DNA of 64,000 nucleotides from the NCBI GenBank assembly GCA_964468205.1, contig CAYXVG010000007.1:62001-126000 (forward strand), in the 5' to 3' direction. The position numbers and the translations under genes were made by a program. The DNA is from CAWELS01 sp964468205. GTDB taxonomy: Bacteria > Acidobacteriota > Terriglobia > Bryobacterales > Bryobacteraceae. Below are positions 9,234 to 16,533 of the stretch, in pieces. The notes under the pieces are model-generated. The model made no database searches and was not told where the DNA came from. It saw nothing but the letters and a program-made list of their open reading frames with translations. How positions within the stretch are numbered: the first letter of the stretch is position 1; each line of letters opens with the position of its first letter.

Positions 9234-10321
9234 CCGGCGGCGCGGTCTTCCTGATGGCGGGCGGAGGCACTGGCGGGCACGTAATTCCGCTGATCGCCGT
9301 GGCCCGGGAATTGCGGGCCCGGGGACACGAGCCGGTTTTCGCCGGCACCAAGTCCGGAATCGAAGCCAAGCTCGCGCCCGAGGCCGGGTTTCCGATCGAG
9401 TGGATTCGGATCGGCGGCCTCAAGAGGGTGGGCCTGACCAGAACCTTACGGACATTGTGGGAGCTTCCCCTCGGCATCGTACACATGCTGGGGTTTATCC
9501 GGCGAAAGCGTCCTGGGGCTGTCTTCAGCATGGGCGGTTACGCGGCCGGTCCCGTTGTGCTGGCGGCGCTGCTAAGCCGCGTACCGGTGGTGGTGATGGA
9601 GCCGAACGCAATGCCTGGCATTACGAACCGGAAGATCGGCCGGTTTGTTAGCCGGGCGCTGGTGAGTTTCCCGGAGGCGGCTGAGTATTTTCCAGCCGGC
9701 CGGAGCGAGGTCTCCGGACTTCCGGTGCGGCCGGAGTTTTTCGCACTCGAGCCAAAGCGCAGAGAGACGACCTTAACCGTGTTGATCACGGGCGGGAGTA
9801 GAGGTTCGCGCTCGCTGAACCGGGCGGCGATGGAAGCGTGGCCGCTGTTTCGGGAATCCGGGCTGCCGGTGCGCTTTGTTCATCAGACCGGAGAGTCCGC
9901 CTGGGCCGAATGCGATCGGGCGTTCCGCGAAGCGGGACTCGAAGGAGAAGTTGTGCGGTTTATTGACGACATGCCCCGGGCTTTCGGCGCCGCGGACGTA
10001 ATCGTCTGCCGCTCCGGCGCCGGCGCCGTGGCGGAAGTGGCCGCGGCTGGGAAGCCGTCCATTATGGTTCCATTCCCTTTCGCGGCTGACGAACACCAGC
10101 TCCGGAACGCCGAGGCGCTGCAGCGTGCCGGTGCGGCGCGCCTGGCACTCGACAAGGAGTTTGACGGCAAGCGGTTCTTCCGGGAGATCGCCGATTTGGC
10201 GGAGAATCCCGAGGAGTTGGAGCGGCTGGGACGAGAGGCCCGGACGTTCGCCCGGCCCGGCGCCGCGAAGCGCGCGGCGGACATTCTGGAGGAGCTGGCC
10301 GAAAGAGTGGGGACCCGGTGA
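9230..10321 (+). CDS. murG: MurG, UDP-GlcNAc transferase making lipid II
   Basis: Peripheral membrane GT28 glycosyltransferase of 363 residues that adds GlcNAc to lipid I. The N-terminal glycine-rich motif GGGTGGH is at residues 11-17, the second G-loop reads MGGYAAGP, and the C-terminal UDP-binding domain carries CRSGAGAVAE and the FPFAADEHQ stretch. Its start overlaps the ftsW stop. It is followed by a 40-base gap that seems to contain a promoter for murC. Confidence 0.95.
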   Translation: MTGGAVFLMAGGGTGGHVIPLIAVARELRARGHEPVFAGTKSGIEAKLAPEAGFPIEWIRIGGLKRVGLTRTLRTLWELPLGIVHMLGFIRRKRPGAVFSMGGYAAGPVVLAALLSRVPVVVMEPNAMPGITNRKIGRFVSRALVSFPEAAEYFPAGRSEVSGLPVRPEFFALEPKRRETTLTVLITGGSRGSRSLNRAAMEAWPLFRESGLPVRFVHQTGESAWAECDRAFREAGLEGEVVRFIDDMPRAFGAADVIVCRSGAGAVAEVAAAGKPSIMVPFPFAADEHQLRNAEALQRAGAARLALDKEFDGKRFFREIADLAENPEELERLGREARTFARPGAAKRAADILEELAERVGTR

Positions 10322-10350
10322 TTGACATGAGGCGCGAAAGCCGGAACAAT
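10322..10350 (+). promoter_or_regulatory. Candidate sigma-70 promoter for murC-ftsQAZ
   Basis: A perfect TTGACA (10322-10327) lies 17 bases upstream of AACAAT (10345-10350, four of six matches to TATAAT). Initiation about seven bases downstream would start the mRNA only a few bases before the murC ATG at 10362, and no Shine-Dalgarno sequence is visible there. The site falls in one of the few real gaps of the cluster. It is a prediction from sequence only. Confidence 0.45.
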
Positions 10351-10361
10351 ACAGAATAAAA

Positions 10362-11741
10362 ATGTTTTTCAAACCACAGCATCTGCACTTCGTGGGCATC
10401 GGTGGAATCGGCATGAGCGGAATCGCCGAAGTGCTGCTAAACCTCGGCTACGAGGTGTCCGGGAGCGATCTCCGGCTGAGTCCGATCACGGAACGGCTGT
10501 CGGTACTGGGAGCGCGGATCACCGAAGGGCACGAGGCGGGCAACGTTGGCGCCGCGAAAGTGGTGGTGATCTCCTCGGCGGTGAAGGAAGACAACCCGGA
10601 AGTGCAGGAGGCGCGCCGCCGCCAGATTCCGGTGATTCCCCGCGGGGAGTTGCTGGCGGAGTTGATGCGGTTGAAGTTCGGTGTGGCGGTGGCCGGAAGC
10701 CACGGAAAGACCACCACAACGTCGATGCTGGCCACGCTGCTGAGCGCCGGGGACCTGGATCCCACCGTTGTGGTTGGCGGCCGAGTGGGCACGATGGGCG
10801 GCTCGAACGCGCGGGTGGGGCACAGCGACTTTCTGCTTGTCGAGTCCGACGAGAGCGACGGATCATTTCTCAAGCTCGCGCCGATCATCGCAGTCATCAC
10901 CAACATTGACCGTGAGCACCTCGATCACTACGGCGATTTCGACCGCGTGGTAGAGGCGTTCACCGACTTCGCCAACAAAGCGCCATTTTACGGCGCCTGC
11001 GTGCTGTGCCTCGACGATGAGCAGGTACAGCGGATTCTACCTGAGATCACCCGGCGCACCATCACGTATGGCCGCAGCGCGCAAGCCGACCTGACCATCA
11101 CCGATGTACGGCCGGACCGGTTCGCCTCCACATTCCGGCTGCGCTTTCACGATAAGGATCTGGGAGAGTTTCATCTCCCCGTACCGGGCGAACACAATGT
11201 TCTGAACGCCACAGCCGCCATCGCTGTGAGTCTCGAGTTGGAGGTAGACATCGAGAGTGTGCGCGACGCCTTAACCGAATATGCCGGAGTGGACCGTCGC
11301 TTTCAGCGGCGCGGCGCGGCCAGAGGGATCACGGTGGTGGACGACTACGGCCACCATCCCACCGAGATCCGTGCGACATTGGCCACCGCCCGGCAATGCG
11401 GCTATGAGCGGGTGCTGGTGTTCTTTCAGCCGCACCGCTACTCCCGGACACAACTGCTGATGGAAGAGTTCGCCAGGGCATTTCACCAAGCGGACGCCGT
11501 GTTCGTAAGCGATATATACCCGGCCTCCGAGCAGCCGATTGAAGGCGTTACGGCTGAGGCGCTGGCGAAGAAGATTCAGGAATATGGCCACCGGCGGGTG
11601 GAGTATTCGGGTTCTCTTGAGAACTCAGTGAAGGCGGCTGTTGCCGAAGCCCGCACTGGCGATGTAATCCTCACCCTGGGAGCGGGAAGCGTCTCCCGGT
11701 GCGGAGATGAGATTTTGGATGCGTTGAAGGACCGAGTATAG
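10362..11741 (+). CDS. murC: MurC, UDP-MurNAc:L-Ala ligase
   Basis: Mur ligase of 459 residues that adds the first residue, L-alanine, to UDP-MurNAc. It begins with the MurC-type dinucleotide-like loop [11 protein letters not shown], has the P-loop GSHGKTTT (Lys116), the ESDESDGSF segment, and the central [10 protein letters not shown] motif characteristic of MurC. The first bases upstream are A-rich (cagaataaaa) with no purine-rich ribosome binding site, compatible with a near-leaderless message from the promoter at 10322-10350. In many bacteria murB and ddl follow; here ftsQ follows three bases after the stop. Confidence 0.95.
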   Translation: MFFKPQHLHFVGIGGIGMSGIAEVLLNLGYEVSGSDLRLSPITERLSVLGARITEGHEAGNVGAAKVVVISSAVKEDNPEVQEARRRQIPVIPRGELLAELMRLKFGVAVAGSHGKTTTTSMLATLLSAGDLDPTVVVGGRVGTMGGSNARVGHSDFLLVESDESDGSFLKLAPIIAVITNIDREHLDHYGDFDRVVEAFTDFANKAPFYGACVLCLDDEQVQRILPEITRRTITYGRSAQADLTITDVRPDRFASTFRLRFHDKDLGEFHLPVPGEHNVLNATAAIAVSLELEVDIESVRDALTEYAGVDRRFQRRGAARGITVVDDYGHHPTEIRATLATARQCGYERVLVFFQPHRYSRTQLLMEEFARAFHQADAVFVSDIYPASEQPIEGVTAEALAKKIQEYGHRRVEYSGSLENSVKAAVAEARTGDVILTLGAGSVSRCGDEILDALKDRV

Positions 11742-11744
11742 ATA

Positions 11745-12572
11745 GTGGCGAGGAAATCGAAGAAGAAGGTAGAGGCGCATGCTCCCAGCCCGCTGGTGGC
11801 GCTGAAGTGGTTTCTGCGCCTGCTGCCGGTCACATTGCTGCTCGTATCGGTGACGCTGGCCTTTCAGCAGGCCGAGAATCTGCTGATTGACGACGCTCGA
11901 TTCAGGATGGGGACGCCGGAGGAGCCCGGCGCCGCGCTACCGGACATCCAGGTCTACGGGTTGGTCCACGCATCGGAAGAGGCTGTAATGGGTGTTTTCG
12001 CCGAGGATGCGGGGCGCAGTTTGTACCTCTTCCCGGTGGAAGAGCGGCGGAGGCGGCTACTCGCGGTCAATTGGGTGAAGGACGCAACGGTTGCGCGCAT
12101 CTGGCCGAACCGCGTGGAAGTCCATGTTCAGGAGCGGACGCCGGTCGCGTTTGTCCATCTGGACTCGGGACGCTCCCGCGTACTTCTGATCGACGAGGAC
12201 GGGGTCTTGCTGGAGACCCCGCCGAAGAGCGACTTCCGTCTGCCTGTCTTGCGTGGCATTAGCGAAGCCCAGAGCGAACCGAAGCGAGCGATTCGGGTAC
12301 GCCGGGCAATCGAACTGCTACACGACACTGGATCTCTCGGCGAGGAGATCTCCGAAGTGGACGTGAGCGATCCTGACAATCTCAAAGTCAGCCTGAGAGT
12401 TGGGGGGAATGCGGTTCTCTTAATGGTGGGCCACGCGAACTTCCGTTCCCGAATAGAGAATTTCTTGTCGCACTACGCCGATATTCGGAGGCGTCTGCCG
12501 GCGGCAACCACATTCGACCTGCGCCTGGATGACCGCATTACGGCGGTGGATGGAGTGAGGAAGGACAACTGA
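11745..12572 (+). CDS. ftsQ: FtsQ/DivIB divisome protein
   Basis: Bitopic membrane protein of 275 residues: a lysine-rich cytoplasmic tail, one membrane helix at about residues 22-42, then a POTRA domain and the beta domain with the conserved W-V-K-x-A-x-V-x-R-x-W-P-N pattern (from NWVKDATVARIWPN) and the VHVQERTPVA stretch. FtsQ links early and late division proteins through FtsB/FtsL. The start is a GTG three bases after the murC stop; no better ATG lies upstream. ftsA begins one base after its stop. Confidence 0.88.
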   Translation: MARKSKKKVEAHAPSPLVALKWFLRLLPVTLLLVSVTLAFQQAENLLIDDARFRMGTPEEPGAALPDIQVYGLVHASEEAVMGVFAEDAGRSLYLFPVEERRRRLLAVNWVKDATVARIWPNRVEVHVQERTPVAFVHLDSGRSRVLLIDEDGVLLETPPKSDFRLPVLRGISEAQSEPKRAIRVRRAIELLHDTGSLGEEISEVDVSDPDNLKVSLRVGGNAVLLMVGHANFRSRIENFLSHYADIRRRLPAATTFDLRLDDRITAVDGVRKDN

Positions 12573-12573
12573 G

Positions 12574-13761
12574 ATGCAGATCGCCGCCGGACTCGACCTT
12601 GGCAGTTCTTCCACCCGTTGCATGGTCTACGGGATCGAGGATTCCAAGATTCGCTTCCTCGGATGCGGAGAAGCGCCCGGCACCGGTTGGCAGAAGGGCC
12701 GGCTGCAGGATCGGGACCGGCTGTCGCGAACGATCTTGAAAGCGGTGGCCGAGGCGTCACGGAACGCGCAGGTGCAGTTGGAGTCGGTGGTGGTCGGCGT
12801 AGGCGGTCCGCCGGTCTATGGATTCAACCATCACTGGCCCTACCAATTCGGCAGGCCAAGGGAGGTAGACGCAAGCGACCTGCAGTTTGCCGTGGAGAAA
12901 GCGGCTGACGTGAAGCTGGAAAACGATCGGATGATTCTCCACGTTTGCCCACAGGATTTCACCGTCGAGGGGCAGACACGACACCACTTCCCGCGCGGCG
13001 CAGTGTGCAAACGCCTCGAGGCGAACGTCCACCTAGTGACCACTTCCACAATTGAGACGCAGGCGATCGTCTCGGCCGTCCATCAAGCGCATCTCGCAGT
13101 GGATGAGACGGTATTCGAGCCGCTGGCGGCGGCTTACTCCTCGGTGCTGCAGGAGGACCGCAGCCGCGGCGTCTGCGTCATCGATATCGGAATGCACTCC
13201 ACGGACATCGTCGTTTACGACGGCGATTCCCTGGTCCACTCACGAAGCCTGCCGGTGTGCGGAGAGCATTTCACGAAAGACGTGGCATGGGGATTCACCG
13301 TCGCCTACGAGGACGCGGAGGCGTTGAAGTGCGAATACGGATGCGCTCTGCTCGGGCTGACGGCCGACAACAGCCTGATTTTCATTCCCTCCGACAATGG
13401 ACGGGAACCAGTGGAGGCGCCACGGCGGCGGCTGGTGGAGATTCTGGAGGCTCGCGCGGAGGAACTGTTCCTTTACGTTGAGGCGGAATTGCGCTATTGC
13501 GGAATGGAACAGTCGCTGGTGGAGGGTGTCGTTTTGACCGGCGGCGGTTCCATGCTGACCGGAATCTGCGACATGGCGGAAAGGGTTTTGAACTGCCAGG
13601 CGCGAAAGGGCTTGGTTGTTGGGGTGAAAGACTATCCGGACCAATGCGACAACCCGGTGTGGACTCCGGTGGCGGGGCTGGCAATGTACGCCGCCCGTCT
13701 CCGAGTGCGGAATCGCCGCAAACGGCGAGCGCCGGGATTTTTGGGACTGGTGTTGCGCTAG
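12574..13761 (+). CDS. ftsA: FtsA, actin-like membrane anchor of FtsZ
   Basis: Actin/HSP70-superfamily ATPase of 395 residues that tethers FtsZ filaments to the membrane and recruits the divisome. The N-terminal phosphate loop GLDLGSSSTRC, the second phosphate motif in VIDIGMHSTDIVVY, and the adenosine motif in LTGGGSML are visible. The last 15 residues are rich in Arg and hydrophobics (ending GFLGLVLR), as expected for the C-terminal membrane-binding helix. It lies one base after ftsQ and about 80 bases before ftsZ. Confidence 0.93.
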   Translation: MQIAAGLDLGSSSTRCMVYGIEDSKIRFLGCGEAPGTGWQKGRLQDRDRLSRTILKAVAEASRNAQVQLESVVVGVGGPPVYGFNHHWPYQFGRPREVDASDLQFAVEKAADVKLENDRMILHVCPQDFTVEGQTRHHFPRGAVCKRLEANVHLVTTSTIETQAIVSAVHQAHLAVDETVFEPLAAAYSSVLQEDRSRGVCVIDIGMHSTDIVVYDGDSLVHSRSLPVCGEHFTKDVAWGFTVAYEDAEALKCEYGCALLGLTADNSLIFIPSDNGREPVEAPRRRLVEILEARAEELFLYVEAELRYCGMEQSLVEGVVLTGGGSMLTGICDMAERVLNCQARKGLVVGVKDYPDQCDNPVWTPVAGLAMYAARLRVRNRRKRRAPGFLGLVLR

Positions 13762-13802
13762 CCGGGAAGGGCGAATACCGGCTGGCGACGGCGCCACGGC
13801 AA

Positions 13803-13836
13803 CGGAACCCCGCTGCGGCGGCGGTTCCGGGGAGGT
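13803..13836 (+). promoter_or_regulatory. GC-rich hairpin abutting the ftsZ ribosome binding site
   Basis: CGGAACC (13803-13809) pairs with GGTTCCG (13823-13829), and CCGC (13810-13813) with GCGG (13818-13821), leaving one bulged C. The 3' arm shares its last G with the Shine-Dalgarno GGGGAGGT (13829-13836), seven bases before the ftsZ ATG. The stem should fold stably and could limit ribosome loading or stabilise the ftsZ part of the message. No terminal U tract is present, so it is not an intrinsic terminator. Confidence 0.5.
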
Positions 13837-13842
13837 AACGAG

Positions 13843-15135
13843 ATGTCATTGGACGATCTAAAATACGAGATCGCGGACGACGAATGTGTGTTGGACACCA
13901 AGATCAAGGTGGTTGGCGTCGGTGGCGGCGGGTCAAATGCCGTTGCTCGAATGATGAACGAGGGACTCGGCGGAGTGGAGTTCTACGTAATCAATACGGA
14001 CCAGCAGGCGCTACAGGCCTCGCCGGTACCGAACAAGGTCCCCATTGGAACGAAGATCACCAGGGGGCTTGGCGCTGGGTCTGATCCGGCAGTCGGCGCG
14101 CGGGCGGCGCTAGAGGATACGGACCGGATCATTGATGTGTTGAACGGCGCGGAGATGGTGTTTGTCACCGCTGGACTAGGCGGCGGTACAGGTACCGGCG
14201 CGGCGCCCATCGTGGCGGCGTTGGCTAAGGAGATGGGGGCGCTCACCGTCGCGGTGGTGACAAAACCCTTCTCCTTCGAAGGACCCCGGCGGATGAAGAT
14301 GGCCGAGAAGGGGCTGGCGGACCTGGCCTCCACCGTGGATACGGTAATCGCCATCCCCAATGACAAACTCCTGGAGCTGCTGCCGCGGGGCACAAGCTTT
14401 GTCGAGGCGTTCCGGACAGCCGACGACGTGCTCCGGCAGGGCACACAGGGCATCAGTGACATCATCACCACCCCCGGCCTTATCAACCGGGACTTCTCCG
14501 ACGTACGGGCCATCATGAACGGCATGGGCTACGCCATGATGGGCACCGCCGCAGCGTCCGGCGAGAACGCCGCAGTGGAGGCCGCGCGCCTGGCCACGAA
14601 CTGCCCGCTACTCGAGGAAGGCGGCGTGAAGGGGGCGCGCGGGGTTCTTATCAACATCACCGCCGCCAGCAAGCTCGGCATCCACGAGGTCAACGAGGCT
14701 TGCACTATGATTCGCGAGGCGACCGAGAACGATGAGGTACAGATCAGCTTTGGCGTTGTTTTGAACGAGAAGATGTCGGAGGAGGTGAAGATCACCGTGA
14801 TCGCCACTGGGTTCCAGCGGGAAAACCTGCCGCCGATCGAGCGGCGGCCGGCATCGGATTTCATCGCGATGGACTATGATGACGACGAGCCCGCCGCCCC
14901 AGAGGCCGAGCCGTTGATCCGGGAAGGCACTGACGTCCCGGAGATTATGGACGAACCAATTCTGCAGGACGAACCGGAATATGACGATCCGGCGGAGGAA
15001 ACCGGCTACGAGGAGCCGCTGATCGAAGAACCGGAACCCGCGGCCGAAACCGTACCCGAAGACGATCTCGAAGTTCCCGCATTCGCCCGCCGCGAACGCG
15101 GCCTGTTCAATTTCGGACACAGGTCCGACCGCTAA
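13843..15135 (+). CDS. ftsZ: FtsZ, tubulin-like cell division GTPase
   Basis: Cytoplasmic GTPase of 430 residues that polymerises into the Z ring. The tubulin signature GGGTGTG is at residues 113-119, the N-terminal GVGGGGSNAV loop and the T7 loop segment NRDFSDVRAIM are intact. After the globular part (to about residue 335) comes an acidic linker rich in Glu/Pro and then a C-terminal conserved peptide around VPAFARR, the usual docking site for FtsA. A strong Shine-Dalgarno precedes the ATG. It is the last gene of the dcw cluster. Confidence 0.98.
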   Translation: MSLDDLKYEIADDECVLDTKIKVVGVGGGGSNAVARMMNEGLGGVEFYVINTDQQALQASPVPNKVPIGTKITRGLGAGSDPAVGARAALEDTDRIIDVLNGAEMVFVTAGLGGGTGTGAAPIVAALAKEMGALTVAVVTKPFSFEGPRRMKMAEKGLADLASTVDTVIAIPNDKLLELLPRGTSFVEAFRTADDVLRQGTQGISDIITTPGLINRDFSDVRAIMNGMGYAMMGTAAASGENAAVEAARLATNCPLLEEGGVKGARGVLINITAASKLGIHEVNEACTMIREATENDEVQISFGVVLNEKMSEEVKITVIATGFQRENLPPIERRPASDFIAMDYDDDEPAAPEAEPLIREGTDVPEIMDEPILQDEPEYDDPAEETGYEEPLIEEPEPAAETVPEDDLEVPAFARRERGLFNFGHRSDR

Positions 15136-15157
15136 TCCCCGCCACGCACTCGGTATG

Positions 15158-15181
15158 GGGCCGGCGCGGCCGGCCCTTTTT
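15158..15181 (+). terminator. Intrinsic terminator after ftsZ
   Basis: GGGCCGG (15158-15164) pairs perfectly with CCGGCCC (15170-15176) around a five-base loop, followed at once by TTTTT (15177-15181). It lies 22 bases after the ftsZ stop and closes the dcw cluster. Confidence 0.92.
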
Positions 15182-15258
15182 GTTCTCCACAGATCCGTGA
15201 TCCTCTTCCGGTAAAGCGCGCATCTTAAAGCAAAAGCGCAACAAAACATGCCGCCGCG

Positions 15259-15945
15259 ATGACAAAGCGTAGCTTCAAGTACCTCGACACTCTGATACAC
15301 GTTTTCGTCGTGGTTCTGATAGTTTCGAACCTCGTCGGGCCCAAGATTATCGCGATCGGTCCGTTTCGCATTAGCGGAGCGCAGTTGCTTTTTCCGATCA
15401 CATATATCTTTGGAGATATCTTCACCGAGGTTTATGGCTACTCGGCGTCGCGGCGGGCGATTTGGACGGGATTCTTCGCCTCCGCGCTGCTCTCCGTCAT
15501 GGGCCTCATCACCGTAGCGCTACCCGCCGCTCCCGACTGGCCGCATCAGGAGGCCTTTCGGACCGTCTTCAATTTCGTGCCTCGAATGGTGATTGCCAGC
15601 CTCATTGCGTACTGGGCGGGCGAGTTTTCCAACGCGTACGTGCTGGCAAAGCTGAAGCTGTGGACTAAGGGTAGGTACCTTTGGGTCCGCACGATCGGCT
15701 CTACGGTGGTGGGCCAGTTCGTGGACACGGTGGTGGTGATGCTGATCGCATTCGGAGGAAGCCTGAGCCCGCAACTGATCGCGACCCTGATCCTTTCGGG
15801 TTACCTCGGGAAGGTGCTGTACGAAGCCGCCGCCACACCGCTGACCTACCTGGTCGTGAATACGCTGAAGCGCAAGGAGGGCGTCGACGTCTACGACGCG
15901 AGTACAGATTTCAGCCCCTTCCGCGGCGAGAAGATCTCTGGCTGA
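15259..15945 (+). CDS. yhhQ: Queuosine precursor (preQ) transporter, YhhQ family
   Basis: Membrane protein of 228 residues with about six helices. It matches the YhhQ/DUF165 (vitamin-uptake-like) family: the early NLVGPKI segment, the FPITYIFGDIFTEVYGY loop, the RTIGSTVVGQFVDT helix and the C-terminal D-x-Y-D-x-S-T-D-F-S-P-F tail. Family members import queuosine precursors for tRNA modification. It is a single gene between the ftsZ terminator and the aromatic attenuator region. The ATG has no clear ribosome binding site. I found no preQ1 riboswitch in the 77 bases upstream. Confidence 0.88.
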   Translation: MTKRSFKYLDTLIHVFVVVLIVSNLVGPKIIAIGPFRISGAQLLFPITYIFGDIFTEVYGYSASRRAIWTGFFASALLSVMGLITVALPAAPDWPHQEAFRTVFNFVPRMVIASLIAYWAGEFSNAYVLAKLKLWTKGRYLWVRTIGSTVVGQFVDTVVVMLIAFGGSLSPQLIATLILSGYLGKVLYEAAATPLTYLVVNTLKRKEGVDVYDASTDFSPFRGEKISG

Positions 15946-16291
15946 CCGGACGGTTCGGTCCTGGAGCTGGGCCGTCAGGGATTTTACACCTGAAACCCGC
16001 CTGCCGGAAAACTGCTGTCGTGGCGATAAAACCGCGGCGCCTTTTCCTTGTTTGTGGTAGCGGGGTTCTATTAGCAGAGGGATACGCGAGCGGAGATACT
16101 CTCCATGCCTGCCCGGCAATGCGCCGCCCAGTCCCTGGCAGGCGAAACTATATGAACATGAACGGTTTAAGGAACTAACTCACCATCCCGCGAGACTGTA
16201 TGCGGAGATGGCCGCTAACGTGGATGCGGACGCAGCGAAACCGCGGGCGGCGGCCGATCCGGGGCGCAGGAAGAATTGATGAGCCAGGGGG
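15946..16291 (+). other. Intergenic stretch with possible degenerate coding remnant
   Basis: No intact gene is evident in these 346 bases. Two overlapping frames look weakly protein-like. One (about 16019-16178, GTG start) opens with KPRRLFLVCGSGVLLAEGYA, which resembles a signal peptide. A +1 shifted frame continues through WQAKLYEHERFKEL (about 16140-16180) and ends at 16279. A single frameshift near 16110-16125 would join them. This may be a decayed small secreted protein or chance. The end of the stretch leads into the promoter of the aromatic leader. Confidence 0.25.
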
Positions 16292-16320
16292 TTGCAATGG
16301 GTGAGTTGAAGGCGTATCAT
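16292..16320 (+). promoter_or_regulatory. Candidate promoter of the DAHP synthase leader
   Basis: TTGCAA (16292-16297, four of six matches to TTGACA) and TATCAT (16315-16320, five of six to TATAAT) are separated by exactly 17 bases. Initiation seven to ten bases downstream would fall at 16327-16330, at or next to the ATG of the leader peptide. Position relative to the attenuator makes it the best candidate, but it is not proven. Confidence 0.5.
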
Positions 16321-16329
16321 TAAATTTCG

Positions 16330-16380
16330 ATGCGCTACTACTACGCCAGCTTTAGCTTTCGATTTTGGGCTTATGCCTAG
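16330..16380 (+). CDS. Aromatic leader peptide of the DAHP synthase attenuator (16 aa)
   Basis: ATG to TAG, encoding MRYYYASFSFRFWAYA. Eight of 16 residues are aromatic: Tyr at 3, 4, 5 and 15, Phe at 8, 10 and 12, Trp at 13. Such enrichment just upstream of an intrinsic terminator and an aromatic-pathway gene is the hallmark of a trpL/pheL-type leader, whose translation speed senses charged tRNAs. Here all three aromatic amino acids are sampled. No purine-rich ribosome binding site lies within the usual distance; together with the promoter position this suggests a leaderless start. The first RNA segment of the attenuator is inside this reading frame. Confidence 0.85.
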   Translation: MRYYYASFSFRFWAYA

Positions 16381-16459
16381 ATCGCGAGTGGAGTTGGTGT
16401 AGAGGGCTTCGAACAGGACCTAGAAGAAACCAACCCCACTCGGGAAGAGTGGGGTTTTT
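16341..16459 (+). promoter_or_regulatory. Ribosome-mediated transcription attenuator (stems 1:2, 2:3, 3:4)
   Basis: Segment 1 (16341-16354, inside the leader codons) pairs over 14 positions with segment 2 (16389-16402), using four G-U pairs. Segment 2, shifted slightly (16385-16398), pairs instead with segment 3 (16429-16442) in 13 of 14 positions with one A-C mismatch. Segment 3 (16432-16441) also forms the 5' arm of the terminator with segment 4 (16447-16456). The three stems are mutually exclusive in the classical order. A ribosome stalled on the early Tyr or Phe codons would mask segment 1 and allow 2:3, giving read-through. A ribosome reaching the stop at 16378-16380 would cover the start of segment 2 and allow 3:4, giving termination. 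Untranslated RNA would form 1:2 plus 3:4. Confidence 0.85.
16432..16459 (+). terminator. Attenuator terminator upstream of DAHP synthase
   Basis: AACCCCACTC (16432-16441) pairs perfectly with GAGTGGGGTT (16447-16456) around the loop GGGAA, and the RNA continues into a U run (16455-16459, then CTTTT). This is a strong intrinsic terminator placed 75 bases before the DAHP synthase start, which only makes sense as conditional termination. Confidence 0.92.
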
Positions 16460-16533
16460 CTTTTGGCTAGTCCTGATCCGCTGCAACCGGAGAGAAACCG
16501 GAGCGGCGGTAAACTTAGATGGAAGGAACAGTG

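Noticed and set aside
13983..14525. 180-codon ORF antisense to ftsZ
   Set aside because: Long antisense frames are expected in GC-rich DNA opposite real genes. The product is Ser/Pro/Ala-rich with no family.
15182..15258. preQ1 riboswitch before the queuosine-precursor transporter
   Set aside because: The 77 bases lack the preQ1-I hairpin with its A-rich tail and show no preQ1-II or III pattern that I can recognise.
15681..16178. 165-codon ORF running out of yhhQ
   Set aside because: Most of it is an out-of-frame shadow of yhhQ. Only its last part is mentioned as a possible remnant.
16336..16344. TAC triplet repeat as a microsatellite
   Set aside because: The three TACs are tyrosine codons of the leader peptide and part of the attenuator.
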